NCBI GenBank assembly: GCA_018261655.1
Contig: JAGTSG010000005.1
Location: 1-49,588 of the forward strand
Direction: 5' to 3'
Origin: Pseudomonadota bacterium
GTDB taxonomy: Bacteria > Pseudomonadota > Gammaproteobacteria > Steroidobacterales > Steroidobacteraceae
DNA length: 49,588 nucleotides
Made by a program: the position numbers and the translations under genes. The notes under the pieces are model-generated. The model worked only from the letters and a program-made list of their open reading frames with translations. It had not been told where the DNA came from and did not search any database. Position 1 is the stretch's first letter. The number at the start of each line of letters is the position of its first letter. Below, piece by piece: positions 7,582-17,507 of this stretch.

Positions 7582-7590
7582 ATTCTAGCA
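7582..7590 (-). promoter_or_regulatory. Extended -10 promoter for the cytochrome b gene
   Basis: On the minus strand the sequence reads TGCTAGAAT, an extended -10 (TGn + TAGAAT). No good -35 is visible, as often with extended -10 promoters. Transcription would begin near 7575, about 23 nt before the TTG start at 7552. Confidence 0.5.
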
Positions 7591-7594
7591 ATCG

Positions 7595-7622
7595 TTGCTG
7601 CGTCGCGGCCCGCAGGTAAACT
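7595..7622 (+). promoter_or_regulatory. Possible sigma70 promoter for the RDD gene
   Basis: TTGCTG (7595-7600) and TAAACT (7617-7622) are separated by 16 bp. Initiation near 7629 would leave a leader of about 55 nt before the ATG at 7685. It sits beside, and faces away from, the cytochrome b promoter. Confidence 0.42.
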
Positions 7623-7684
7623 GCGGCTGATCCGGCCGGCGCGGCCATCACAGTTCAACGAGCCCGGACGAGGCACGCCGTCAC

Positions 7685-8194
7685 ATGATCCAGGACCTGG
7701 GTCCCGCCACCGTGTGGAGGCGCCTCGCCGCGCTGGTCTACGACAGCCTGCTGCTCGTCGCGGTGCTCTTCCTCGGCACGCTCGTGCTGCTCCCCCTGAC
7801 CGGCGGCGAGTCCATCACGCCCCAGGACTCGGGTCCCTGGGAGTACGCGTACCGGGCCTGGATCGCACTGCTCATCGCGGGCTTCTTCGGCGTGTCCTGG
7901 ACGCGGCGCGGGCAGACGCTCGGGATGATGTCCTGGAAGATCCGCCTGCAGCGCGAGGACGGCCGCCTGCCGGGCTGGCCGCAGGCCTTGCTGCGCCTCG
8001 GCGTCGGCGCCGTCCCGGCGCTGGCGGCGCTGATGGGCCTGTTCGCCATCGGCCGCGCCGATTCCACCCTCGGCGCCTGGGGAACCACGCTGTGGCTGCC
8101 GGCGGTGGCGAACTACCTGTGGATGGGATTCGACCCCGGGGCGCGCACGTTGCAGGACCGGCTGACGGGCCTGCGCGTGATCCGGGCGGGCTGA
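7685..8194 (+). CDS. RDD family membrane protein
   Basis: This 169-residue inner-membrane protein matches the RDD family. The N-terminal helix opens with VWRRLAALVYDSLLL (the Arg-Asp pair that names the family). A loop carries WTRRGQTLGMMSWKIRLQ, and the end reads ARTLQDRLTGLRVI. About three to four hydrophobic segments are visible. Family function is mostly unknown; some members transport small ions. It is convergent with lptG (7-bp gap). RDD genes next to lptFG are common in gammaproteobacteria, but no link to lipopolysaccharide export is established. Confidence 0.9.
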   Translation: MIQDLGPATVWRRLAALVYDSLLLVAVLFLGTLVLLPLTGGESITPQDSGPWEYAYRAWIALLIAGFFGVSWTRRGQTLGMMSWKIRLQREDGRLPGWPQALLRLGVGAVPALAALMGLFAIGRADSTLGAWGTTLWLPAVANYLWMGFDPGARTLQDRLTGLRVIRAG

Positions 8195-8201
8195 CGCTCC
8201 G

Positions 8202-9269
8202 TCAGCGGACCCGCAGCACGGCGAAGGCCGTGACGATCGCCAGCAAGGCGGTCGGCGCCCAGGCCGCGACCAGCGGGCTCAGGCCATAGACCTGGCCACT
8301 GCTCTCGAGAGTCCGGTTGACCAGGAAGAACAGCACGCCCGTGAGGATGCCGGCGACGGTGCGCGCGCCGGCGCCCGAGGAACGCAGGGGCCCGAATGCA
8401 AAGGGCACGGCGAGGATGCAGACCAGCACGATGGCGACGGTGCGCGCGATCCTCGACCAGAGGGCGATCTCGTAGGCGCCCGACTCGAGGTTGTTGGCCT
8501 TGAGGTGGCCGACGTATTGGTAGAGCGCGCGCACCGGCAGGGACGCCGGCGCGACCACTGCCAGGCCGAGGAAGTCGGGGCTGATGCTCACCTCGATGTC
8601 GCGGGCCGCGGCTCGCTCCACCTCGGTGCCGCCCGCGGCGAACCGCGTCTCCGCGAGATTGCCGAAGCGCCAGGTGTTGCCGCCCTCGTGCACCGCCGTG
8701 TCCGCGCGCCCCGCGCTGGCAAGGCTGCGGTCCGGCGCGAAGCTGAACAGGTAGACACCGCCGAACATGTTGTCCGCGGTCTGCTGCCGGATGTTGATGA
8801 AGCGGTCGCCGTCCTTGACCCAGGAACTGCTGTTGCCGGCGGCGTTGTACTCGGCGAACTTGCTGAAGATCTTCAGCTGGCGGGCATACTGGTCCGCCGG
8901 CGGCGCCACGTACTCGCCGAGCACCCACATTGCCATCAGCATCATCAACCCGGCGAGTGCCGCGCTGAGGCCGAGCCGCGCGACGGAGATGCCCGCCGCC
9001 CTCATCACCGTCAGCTCGCTGTCCCGCGCCAGGTTGCCGAGCCCGAGGATCGCGCCGATCAGCGCCGCGATCGGCAGGCTCTCGAAGAGCTGCTGCGGCA
9101 GCGACAGCGCGGTGTACAGGAAGGCGTTGCCGACGTCGTAGGACCCCGTGCCGATGTCGTCCTGCTGCCCGATGAAGGTGAACAGTGACGCCAGCGTGAT
9201 CAGGACGGCTGCGACCATCAGCGTGTACAGCAGGACGGTGCGGGCGATGTAGCGGTCGAGGATGTTCAC
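8202..9269 (-). CDS. lptG: LPS export permease LptG
   Basis: LptG is one of the two transmembrane subunits of the LptB2FG ABC transporter that extracts lipopolysaccharide from the inner membrane. This copy is 355 residues. It begins with NILDRYIARTVLLY and has three N-terminal helices, a large periplasmic beta-jellyroll domain (roughly residues 95-265) and three C-terminal helices, as the family requires. The cytoplasmic coupling region NLARDSELTVMRAAGIS is clear. It starts at GTG 9269, overlapping the lptF stop as GTGA, so the two subunits are translationally coupled. The frame is open upstream to 9551, but that part is antisense-like filler inside lptF. Confidence 0.95.
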   Translation of the reverse strand: MNILDRYIARTVLLYTLMVAAVLITLASLFTFIGQQDDIGTGSYDVGNAFLYTALSLPQQLFESLPIAALIGAILGLGNLARDSELTVMRAAGISVARLGLSAALAGLMMLMAMWVLGEYVAPPADQYARQLKIFSKFAEYNAAGNSSSWVKDGDRFINIRQQTADNMFGGVYLFSFAPDRSLASAGRADTAVHEGGNTWRFGNLAETRFAAGGTEVERAAARDIEVSISPDFLGLAVVAPASLPVRALYQYVGHLKANNLESGAYEIALWSRIARTVAIVLVCILAVPFAFGPLRSSGAGARTVAGILTGVLFFLVNRTLESSGQVYGLSPLVAAWAPTALLAIVTAFAVLRVR

Positions 9270-10354
9270 GGCCCGCTCCTGCGAAGCATGGACTGCAGCG
9301 GGCTTTGCCGGTGCAGCAGGTACAGCGCGAGGCCGGCCACCAGGAAGTGGACCCACCAGACGCCGATGCGCGGGTCGACCTGGCCCTTCTCGACCCAGAC
9401 GCGCCCGGCGGAGATCAGGTTCGAGTAGGCGAAGTAGATCAGGATGGCGAGCGCGACCTTGGCGTAGCGTCCCTGCCGCGGCCGCAGGACGGAGAGCGGG
9501 ACGGCCAGCAGCGACAGGACCAGCACCATCACTGGCAGCGAGATCCGCCATTGCAGCTCGGAGGCGTCGACCGGGTCGGTCGATGCCAGCAGCTCGGAGA
9601 CGGACTTCGACTCGCTGCGGACCTTGCCCGCGTCCGGGTCGGGGATCCGCACCGGGATGCCGTGCTCGGAAAAGCGGAGCTGGCGAAACGTCGCCTGTCC
9701 GGGAATGCCCTCGTAGCGAATGCCGTCGTAGAGCACGACGACGTGCAGCCGCCCACCCTCCTCGATCCGGTGCACGGCGCGGCCGGCCGTCGCGACCTCG
9801 ATCCGGTCCCCCACCCGCCGCTGCAGGAACACGTTGTAGAGCACGCCCGCGGCGTCGGCGCGCTCGGCGTAGAAGACGGCGCTGCCGCCGGCGAAGCTGC
9901 GGAACTTGCCCGGCTCCAGCCGGCCGAACTGCGCACTGCGCAATGCCTCCCGCCTCAGTTCCTGGGCCTTGCCAAAGGCCGCGGGCGAAACGTCGAACGC
10001 CAGCCAGGCGAGCGCCGTCGCCACCAGCACCGCCAGCAGCATGATCGGGACGTAGAGCCGCTCGGGGCCGGTGCCGCAGGCCCGCACCGCCGCCATCTCG
10101 CTGTCGTGGTAGAGCCGCCCGAGCGCCATCATCACGGCCAGCAGCATGCCGATGGGCACGAGGACCGTGAGGTTCTGCAGGGACGTCAGCCCGATCAGCG
10201 TGACCACGACCTCCTTCGGGAAGCCGTTTGCCGCCGCCATGCCGAGGATCCTCGCCAGCTGGTTGCTGACGAGGATGGCGAGCAGCACCCCGGTGACGGC
10301 CACCCAGGTCAGCGTGACTTCCCGCAGGACGTAGCGATCTAGGATCCGCAGCAA
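9266..10354 (-). CDS. lptF: LPS export permease LptF
   Basis: LptF is the partner subunit of LptG in the lipopolysaccharide exporter. The 362-residue protein has helices at both ends and a periplasmic domain between them. Coupling motif LGRLYHDSEMAAVRACGTGP contacts LptB. The start appears to be TTG at 10354 (reading LLRILDRYVLREV), with GAGGG about 10 nt upstream. It is divergent from pepA, the same arrangement as in E. coli. The third subunit (LptB) and the periplasmic bridge proteins are not in the window. Confidence 0.95.
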   Translation of the reverse strand: MLRILDRYVLREVTLTWVAVTGVLLAILVSNQLARILGMAAANGFPKEVVVTLIGLTSLQNLTVLVPIGMLLAVMMALGRLYHDSEMAAVRACGTGPERLYVPIMLLAVLVATALAWLAFDVSPAAFGKAQELRREALRSAQFGRLEPGKFRSFAGGSAVFYAERADAAGVLYNVFLQRRVGDRIEVATAGRAVHRIEEGGRLHVVVLYDGIRYEGIPGQATFRQLRFSEHGIPVRIPDPDAGKVRSESKSVSELLASTDPVDASELQWRISLPVMVLVLSLLAVPLSVLRPRQGRYAKVALAILIYFAYSNLISAGRVWVEKGQVDPRIGVWWVHFLVAGLALYLLHRQSPLQSMLRRSGP

Positions 10355-10379
10355 GGCGGGCTGGCCCTCGACGCCGCCC

Positions 10380-10407
10380 TTCGACGGCGCCTGATTTCGT
10401 CTAAACT
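10380..10407 (+). promoter_or_regulatory. Possible promoter for the pepA operon
   Basis: TTCGAC (10380-10385), a 16-bp spacer and TAAACT (10402-10407) lie in the 179-bp divergent region between lptF and pepA. The -10 has the same TAAACT sequence as the RDD promoter candidate. The rest of this region is GC-rich with no clear operator. Confidence 0.35.
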
Positions 10408-10533
10408 AGTCGGACACTTCCGCGCGACGGCGCCGCCGTGCAGCCCCGCCGGGACCTACGTTAAACCAGCGCCGTCGCCGCCTCAACGTGCATCGGCACT
10501 CGCGGCAGGCGCTCCAGCAGGGGAACAGACTAC

Positions 10534-12021
10534 ATGCAGTTTCACGTGACGCGCTCCTCGGCCGCCAGCCAGCGTACCGCCTGTGCGGTGGTCGGCGTCT
10601 ACGAAAAGGGCGAATTGTCTGCGGCGGCCGACGAACTCGACCGGAAGTGCGGGGGCCTGATCCGCAGGGTCATCAAGCGCGGTGACTTCGACGGCAGGTC
10701 CGGCTCCGTGCTGCCCATCGCCGAGCTGCCGGGAGCGCCCGCGGAACGCGCGCTGCTCGCCGGCCTGGGACGGCGCGCGGACTTCGGCCGCAAGCCGTAC
10801 CGCAAGGCCGTCGCGGCCGCGGTCGAATGGCTGGCGAAGGGTGGCGCGCGGGATGCGGTCCTGTTCCTCTCCCAGGAGAAGGTCGCCGAGGTGGACGCCT
10901 ATTACGCGGCGCGCTACGCCGTCGAGTCGGTGCATTCCTCGCTGTACCGCATTCCCGACCTGAAGAGCGGCAAGAAGCCGCCGCAACCGAAGTTGTCCCG
11001 GGTCGGGATCGCGGTGGCCGACCGCGGCGAACTGGCCTCCGCGCGCCGCGGGCTCGAGCACGGCGCGGGCATCGCCGCCGGCATGGCCCTGACCCGCGAC
11101 CTCGGCAACCTGCCAGCCAACGTCTGCACGCCGAGCTACCTCGGAACCCGCGCCAGGGAGTTGGCCCGCCGGCACAGGTCGGTGCGGGCGCGCGTCATGG
11201 ACGAGGCGGAGATCAGGCGGCTCAGGATGGGCGCGTTCCTGTCGGTGACGCGCGGGTCCGAACAGCCTCCGCGCCTCATCGTCATCGAGTACCGCGGCGG
11301 CAAGCCGTCGGACGCGCCGGTCGCTCTGGTCGGCAAGGGCGTCACCTTCGATTCCGGCGGCATCTCGCTCAAGCCGGGCCTCAGCATGGACGAAATGAAG
11401 TACGACATGGGCGGCGCTGCCAGCGTGCTCGGCGCGATCGAGGCGGTCGCCACGATCGGGGCGAAGATGAACGTGGTCGGCGTGATCCCGGCCTGCGAGA
11501 ACATGCCGAGCGGCCGCGCGACCAAGCCCGGCGACATCGTGACGGCCATGTCCGGAAAGACCATCGAGGTGCTCAACACCGACGCCGAGGGCCGCCTGAT
11601 CCTGTGCGACGCCCTGCATTACGTGCGCAAGTTCAAGCCCCGCGCGGTGGTGGACATCGCCACCCTCACCGGCGCCTGCGTGATCGCGCTGGGCGCGCAC
11701 TACTCCGGCCTGTTCGCCAACGACGACGACCTGGCCAGGGACCTCGACGCGGCGGGACGGCGGGCCGACGACCGGGCCTGGCACATGCCCGTCGCCGAGG
11801 AGTACACGGAGCAGCTTAAGAGCAACTTCGCCGACCTGGCCAACATCGGCGGCCGCGAGGCCGGCGCCGTCACGGCCGCCTGCTTCCTCGGCAGGTTCAC
11901 CGAGGGCCTCAAGTGGGCGCACCTCGACATCGCAGGTACCGCGTGGCTGTCCGGCGCCCGCAAGGGGAGCACGGGCCGGCCGGTGCCGCTGCTGGTGGAC
12001 TGGCTGCTCGGCCAGGCCTGA
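10534..12021 (+). CDS. pepA: Leucyl aminopeptidase PepA (M17)
   Basis: PepA is a hexameric di-metal aminopeptidase that removes N-terminal residues, preferring Leu. In E. coli it also binds DNA in recombination and carAB control. The 495-residue product has the N-terminal macro-like domain and the M17 catalytic domain: VGKGVTFDSGG (Lys and Asp ligands), MKYDMGGAA, and NTDAEGRL with the catalytic Arg and metal-binding Asp/Glu. Length matches the family. AGGGGA lies 11 nt before the ATG. It leads a plus-strand run of eight genes: holC starts 8 nt after its stop. Confidence 0.96.
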   Translation: MQFHVTRSSAASQRTACAVVGVYEKGELSAAADELDRKCGGLIRRVIKRGDFDGRSGSVLPIAELPGAPAERALLAGLGRRADFGRKPYRKAVAAAVEWLAKGGARDAVLFLSQEKVAEVDAYYAARYAVESVHSSLYRIPDLKSGKKPPQPKLSRVGIAVADRGELASARRGLEHGAGIAAGMALTRDLGNLPANVCTPSYLGTRARELARRHRSVRARVMDEAEIRRLRMGAFLSVTRGSEQPPRLIVIEYRGGKPSDAPVALVGKGVTFDSGGISLKPGLSMDEMKYDMGGAASVLGAIEAVATIGAKMNVVGVIPACENMPSGRATKPGDIVTAMSGKTIEVLNTDAEGRLILCDALHYVRKFKPRAVVDIATLTGACVIALGAHYSGLFANDDDLARDLDAAGRRADDRAWHMPVAEEYTEQLKSNFADLANIGGREAGAVTAACFLGRFTEGLKWAHLDIAGTAWLSGARKGSTGRPVPLLVDWLLGQA

Positions 12022-12029
12022 GGGGCGGC

Positions 12030-12470
12030 GTGGCGGGCGCGCGAGTCACGTTCTACGTGCTGGCGGACGCGGACGAAAGCGCGCGCCGCAGCTATGCCTG
12101 CCGGCTGATCGAGAAGGCCTACCTGCAGCATCACCAGGTCCTGGTCAGGCTGGGCTCGCCGGACGACGTCCGGGAGTTCGACGACCTGCTGTGGCGCTTC
12201 AGCGACCGCAGCTTCGTCCCGCACGAGGTCTGCCCGCCGGCCCGTGCGGGCGACGCGCCGGTCCTGCTGACCGCAGAGGCCGAGCCGCCGGCCGCGGCCG
12301 GGGTCCTGGTCAACCTCGGCCGCGACGTGCCGGCCTGGTACGGGCGCTTCGAGCGCGTCGCCGAGCTCGTCGGCGCCGACGAGGATTCACGCCGCGCCGG
12401 GCGCGAGCGCTTCCGCTTCTACCGTGAGCAGGGCCTCGAGCCCGAGACGCACAACCTCGGAGCGAGCTGA
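12030..12470 (+). CDS. holC: DNA polymerase III chi subunit HolC
   Basis: HolC links the clamp loader to single-strand binding protein at the replication fork. The 146-residue product starts [26 protein letters not shown], the typical chi N-terminus. It has [12 protein letters not shown] in the middle and [12 protein letters not shown], then [16 protein letters not shown] at the end, all family features. GTG at 12030 is preceded by AGGGG; the frame extends upstream but overlaps pepA. Its stop overlaps the next ATG by one base (TGATG). The pepA-holC-valS order is conserved in gammaproteobacteria. Confidence 0.93.
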   Translation: MAGARVTFYVLADADESARRSYACRLIEKAYLQHHQVLVRLGSPDDVREFDDLLWRFSDRSFVPHEVCPPARAGDAPVLLTAEAEPPAAAGVLVNLGRDVPAWYGRFERVAELVGADEDSRRAGRERFRFYREQGLEPETHNLGAS

Positions 12471-12790
12471 TGGAGAAGCCTGCGGACGTCGATCTGCCCA
12501 TCCTGACCGACGTGGTGGAACTGCGGACCTCGACCGGCTCGACCGGCCTGCACCCGCTGCCCGACGAGGCTGGGGCCGAGGACCTCGGGCTGCACTCGGC
12601 CGAGGAGCTGGCCGCGCTGCAGGCCGACCTCGTCAGCCGCGCCCTCAACCTGACGGACGAGCTGCTGCACGGTGCGGTTCGCGAGATGGAAGGCGTGATG
12701 TACGAGCGGGTGCTCGACCGGCTGCGCGCCGCGCTGCCGGAGATCATCGCCCTGGCGTTGCGCGAACACCTCGCGCCGCGACGCGACTAG
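12470..12790 (+). CDS. Small acidic protein between holC and valS, unknown function
   Basis: This 106-residue protein has an extended acidic N-terminal part ([12 protein letters not shown], then [14 protein letters not shown]) and a helical C-terminal half ([38 protein letters not shown]). The [10 protein letters not shown] segment resembles short peptide motifs that dock on partner proteins. There is no signal or membrane segment. Its start overlaps the holC stop and it ends 8 nt before valS, so it is translated within this operon. A similar small gene at this place is present in related genomes as far as I recall. Function unknown; a replication accessory role is only a guess from position. 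Confidence 0.78.
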   Translation: MEKPADVDLPILTDVVELRTSTGSTGLHPLPDEAGAEDLGLHSAEELAALQADLVSRALNLTDELLHGAVREMEGVMYERVLDRLRAALPEIIALALREHLAPRRD

Positions 12791-12798
12791 CCCGGTAC

Positions 12799-15554
12799 AT
12801 GGACAAGACCTACTCCCCCCAGGACATCGAGCAGCGCATCTACGAGCGCTGGGAGCAGGCCGGCTGCTTCGCCACTACCGGCCGCGGGACGCCCTATAGC
12901 ATCGTGATTCCGCCGCCCAACGTCACCGGCACCCTGCACATGGGCCATGCGTTCCAGGACACGATCATGGACGCGCTGACCCGCTACCACCGGATGCTCG
13001 GCGAGGACGCGCTGTGGCAGCCCGGGACGGACCACGCCGGCATCGCGACGCAGATGGTCGTCGAGCGCCAGCTGAATGGCGAGGGCCTGACCCGCCACGA
13101 CCTGGGACGCGAGGCTTTCGTGGCGCGGGTCTGGAAGTGGAAGGAACAGTCCGGCGGGACGATCTCGCGGCAGCTGCGGCGCATGGGCGCATCGGTGGAC
13201 TGGGCGCGCGACCGGTTCACCATGGACGAAGGGCTGTCCGCGGCGGTGCGCGAGGCCTTCGTCCGCCTCTACGACGAAGGGCTCATCTACCGCGGCAAGC
13301 GACTGGTCAACTGGGACCCGGTGCTCAAGACGGCGCTGTCCGACCTCGAGGTACTCTCACAGGAGGAACAGGGCCACCTGTGGCACCTGCGCTACCCGCT
13401 GGCCGACGGCTCCGGGCACCTGGTCGTCGCCACCACCCGGCCGGAAACGATGCTCGGCGACACCGCGGTGGCCGTGCACCCCGACGACGAACGCTACCGC
13501 GCGCTGGTCGGCCGGCACGTCAGGCTGCCGCTCACGGACCGCGAGATCCCCGTCATCGCCGATGCCTACGTGGATCCCGGGTTCGGCTCGGGCTGCGTGA
13601 AGATCACGCCCGCGCACGACTTCAACGACTACGAGATCGGCCAGCGCCACGGCCTGGCGCTGGTCAACGTACTCGACGCCGACGCGCGCATCAGCGATGC
13701 CGCCCCGCCCGCCTACCGCGGCCTCGACCGTTTCGAAGCGCGCCGGCGCGTGCTCGCCGACCTCGAGGCCGGCGGCCTGCTCGAGCGCGTCGAGGATCAC
13801 AGGCTGACCGTGCCGCGCGGCGACCGCAGCGGTTCCGTGCTGGAGCCGTGGCTGACCGACCAGTGGTACGTCCGCATCGCGCCGCTCGCGCGCGAGGCCA
13901 TCGCCGCCGTCGAGGACGGCCGGATCCGCTTCATCCCGGAGAACTGGGACCGCACCTACTACGAATGGATGCGCAACATCAGGGACTGGTGCATCAGCCG
14001 GCAGCTGTGGTGGGGCCACCGGATTCCCGCGTGGTACGACGCTGACGGCAAGGTGTACGTCGGCCGCAGCGAGGACGAGGTGCGCGCGAGGCACGGAATC
14101 GCGCCCGGCACGGCGCTCGCGCAGGACGAGGACGTGCTCGACACCTGGTTTTCCTCGGCGCTCTGGCCGTTCTCTACGCTCGGCTGGCCGGAACACACGC
14201 CGGACCTCGGTCGTTACTACCCGACCTCGGTGCTGGTCACGGGCTTCGACATCATCTTCTTCTGGGTGGCCCGCATGATCATGATGGGCCTGAAATTCAT
14301 GGGCGACGTGCCTTTCCGCGAGGTCTACATCCACGGCCTGATCCGCGACCACGAAGGCCAGAAGATGTCCAAGTCCAAGGGCAACGTGCTCGACCCGCTG
14401 GACATCGTGGACGGCATCGGCCTCGAGCAGCTCGTCGCCAAGCGCACCACCGGGCTGATGCAGCCGCACCTCGCCCCCGCGATCGAGAAGGCGACCCGCA
14501 AGCAGTTCCCGGATGGCATCGCCGCCTACGGCATGGACGCGCTGCGCTTCACCTTCGCCTCGCTCGCGACGCAGTCGCGCGACCTGCGCTTCGACCTCGG
14601 GCGCGTGGAAGGCTACCGGAACTTCTGCAACAAGCTGTGGAACGCGTCGCGCTACGTCCTCATGGCGACCGGACAGGACGAGGGCGAGGGGCCGGAGGAA
14701 TTGTCGCTGGCGGACCGCTGGATCCGCTCGCGGCTGGATGCGGCCGTACGCGCCGTGCACGACGGGTTCCGCTCCTATCGCTTCGACCTCGCGGCCCAGG
14801 CCGTCTACGAGTTCACCTGGTACGAGTTCTGCGACTGGTACCTCGAGCTGTCCAAGCCGGTCCTGCAGTCCCCATCCTCGAGCGCCGCCGGGCGCCGCGG
14901 GACCCGGCGGACGCTCGCGGGCACGCTCGAGGCCCTGCTCAGGCTGCTGCACCCGATCATGCCGTTCATCACCGAGGAGATCTGGCAGCGCGTCGGCCCG
15001 CGCGCGGGCAGGGCCGGCGACACCGTCATGCGCCAGCCCTTCCCGATGCCCGCGCAGGAACCCGAGGATCCCGCGGTCGAGGAGGAGATGCGCTGGACGA
15101 TGGATTTCATCCTGGGCATCCGCCGGATCCGCGGCGAAATGGACATCGCGCCTTCGGTCGGGTTCGCGGTGCTGCTGCAGGACGCCGGCCCCGCCGACCT
15201 CCGGCGCTGGGCCGCGCATGCGCGCTACGTGGAACGCCTGGCCAACGTCACTGCGGCCAGGCCGTTGGCAGCCGGCGAGGCGCCGCCGCAGTCGGCCACC
15301 GCCCTCCTCGGCGACATGAAGATCCTGGTCCCGATGGCCGGTTTGATCGACGTCGAGGCCGAGCTGGCCCGCCTGTCGAAGCGCCGCGGCAAGGTGGCCG
15401 AGGACCTGGCGCGGTCCGACGCCAAGCTGGGCAATGCCCGCTTCGTGGACAGCGCGCCTGCCGCCATCGTCGCCCAGGAGCGTGAGCGGGTCGCGGGCTT
15501 CAAGCGTGAACTGGAGCAACTCGACGCCCAGCTGGCGCGTGTAGCCTCGCTGCG

Positions 15555-15558
<4 letters not shown>
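12799..15558 (+). CDS. valS: Valyl-tRNA synthetase
   Basis: ValS charges tRNA-Val and edits misactivated threonine. The 919-residue product has the class I HIGH motif as HMGH in [15 protein letters not shown] (about residue 40), the editing domain with [17 protein letters not shown], the KMSKS motif in [14 protein letters not shown], the anticodon-binding domain, and the C-terminal coiled coil that ends the family ([21 protein letters not shown]). ATG at 12799 gives the normal [19 protein letters not shown]-terminus; the open frame further upstream is rejected. No good ribosome-binding site precedes it, suggesting coupling to the gene before. Its stop overlaps the next start as ATGA. Confidence 0.97.
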
Positions 15559-16502
<944 letters not shown>

Positions 16503-16535
16503 CCCACTGTCTGCGCGTCGTCCTGGCGAGGCCCG

Positions 16536-17507
16536 ATGAAGCTGCTCGAGACGATCCGCGGGATCCTGCGACGCTGGATCCGGCGGCGACAGGGGCCCGA
16601 CGAGGGCGCCGTGGTCCTGCACCGGCGGCGGATCTACATCCTGCCCACGCAACTCGGCGTCGTCTTCGGGGCCATGCTGTTCGCGATGCTGCTGGGCTCG
16701 CTCAACTACGCCAATAACCTCGGCCTGGCGCTGACGTTCCTGCTCGCCGCGCTCGGGCTGGTGGCGATGCACGCCTGCCACCGGAACCTGCAGGGCCTCG
16801 TCGTGCACGGCGCCGGCGCCGAGTCGCCGTTCGCGGGGCAGGACGCCGTCTTCCGGCTGGGATTCGTCAACCCGGGCAGGTTGCCCCGGATCGACATCGA
16901 GTTGAGGTCGCCCGACGGACGTGAACACGTCGGCTCGGTTCCCGCCGGCGGCGACGCGTGCCTGGCGGTCCTGGCGCCGACGCGTCGCCGCGGCACGATC
17001 CGGCTCGGTCGCTGCGAGGTCGCCACGCGCTATCCGTTCGGGTTGTTCCGGGCCTGGGCCGTGCTGCACCCCGACACCGACTGCCGGGTGTACCCGAGAC
17101 CGGCGGCCCGCGCACCGGCTCCGCCCGCGGCACCGGGTGCGGAAGGCCAGCGCGACACGCGTCGCGGCCAGGAGGATTTCGCCGGCCTCAAGGACTATCA
17201 CCCGGGCGACTCGCCGCGCCGCATCGCGTGGAAGGCCCACGCACGCGGCGGCGAGCTGCTGGTCAAGGAGTTTGCGGGCGCGGCGGCGCCGGCCCCGATG
17301 TTCGATCTCGACGCGACGCCGGACGGCGACCTCGAGGCGCGACTCGCGGTCCTCGCGCGCTGGGTGGTGGACGCGCACGGACGCGGCGAGGCATTCGGCC
17401 TGCGCCTGCCCGGTCTCGAGATCCCGGTGGAGCCCGGCGAGGCACAACGGCGCCGTTGCCTCGCTGCGCTCGCCGACTTCGGCTCGCCGGGACCGGACCA
17501 TGCGTGA
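16536..17507 (+). CDS. DUF58 domain membrane protein
   Basis: The 323-residue protein has a basic N-terminus, two transmembrane helices at about residues 43-85 (LGVVFGAMLFAMLLG, then LALTFLLAALGLVAMHA), an immunoglobulin-like region, and the DUF58 core DFAGLKDYHPGDSPRRIAWKAHARGG followed by a vWA-like fold. DUF58 proteins are found with MoxR ATPases and transglutaminases, as here, and are thought to be the MoxR client or adaptor. It starts 33 nt after the MoxR gene and overlaps the next gene by 8 nt. Confidence 0.9.
   Translation: MKLLETIRGILRRWIRRRQGPDEGAVVLHRRRIYILPTQLGVVFGAMLFAMLLGSLNYANNLGLALTFLLAALGLVAMHACHRNLQGLVVHGAGAESPFAGQDAVFRLGFVNPGRLPRIDIELRSPDGREHVGSVPAGGDACLAVLAPTRRRGTIRLGRCEVATRYPFGLFRAWAVLHPDTDCRVYPRPAARAPAPPAAPGAEGQRDTRRGQEDFAGLKDYHPGDSPRRIAWKAHARGGELLVKEFAGAAAPAPMFDLDATPDGDLEARLAVLARWVVDAHGRGEAFGLRLPGLEIPVEPGEAQRRRCLAALADFGSPGPDHA

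Noticed and set aside
7553-7651. ATG start of the cytochrome b gene at 7651
   Set aside because: An extended -10 (7582-7590) lies downstream of it and the family N-terminus begins near 7552.
13357-15519. A 720-codon minus-strand frame opposite valS
   Set aside because: valS on the plus strand has complete synthetase motifs; the opposite frame has no domain features.
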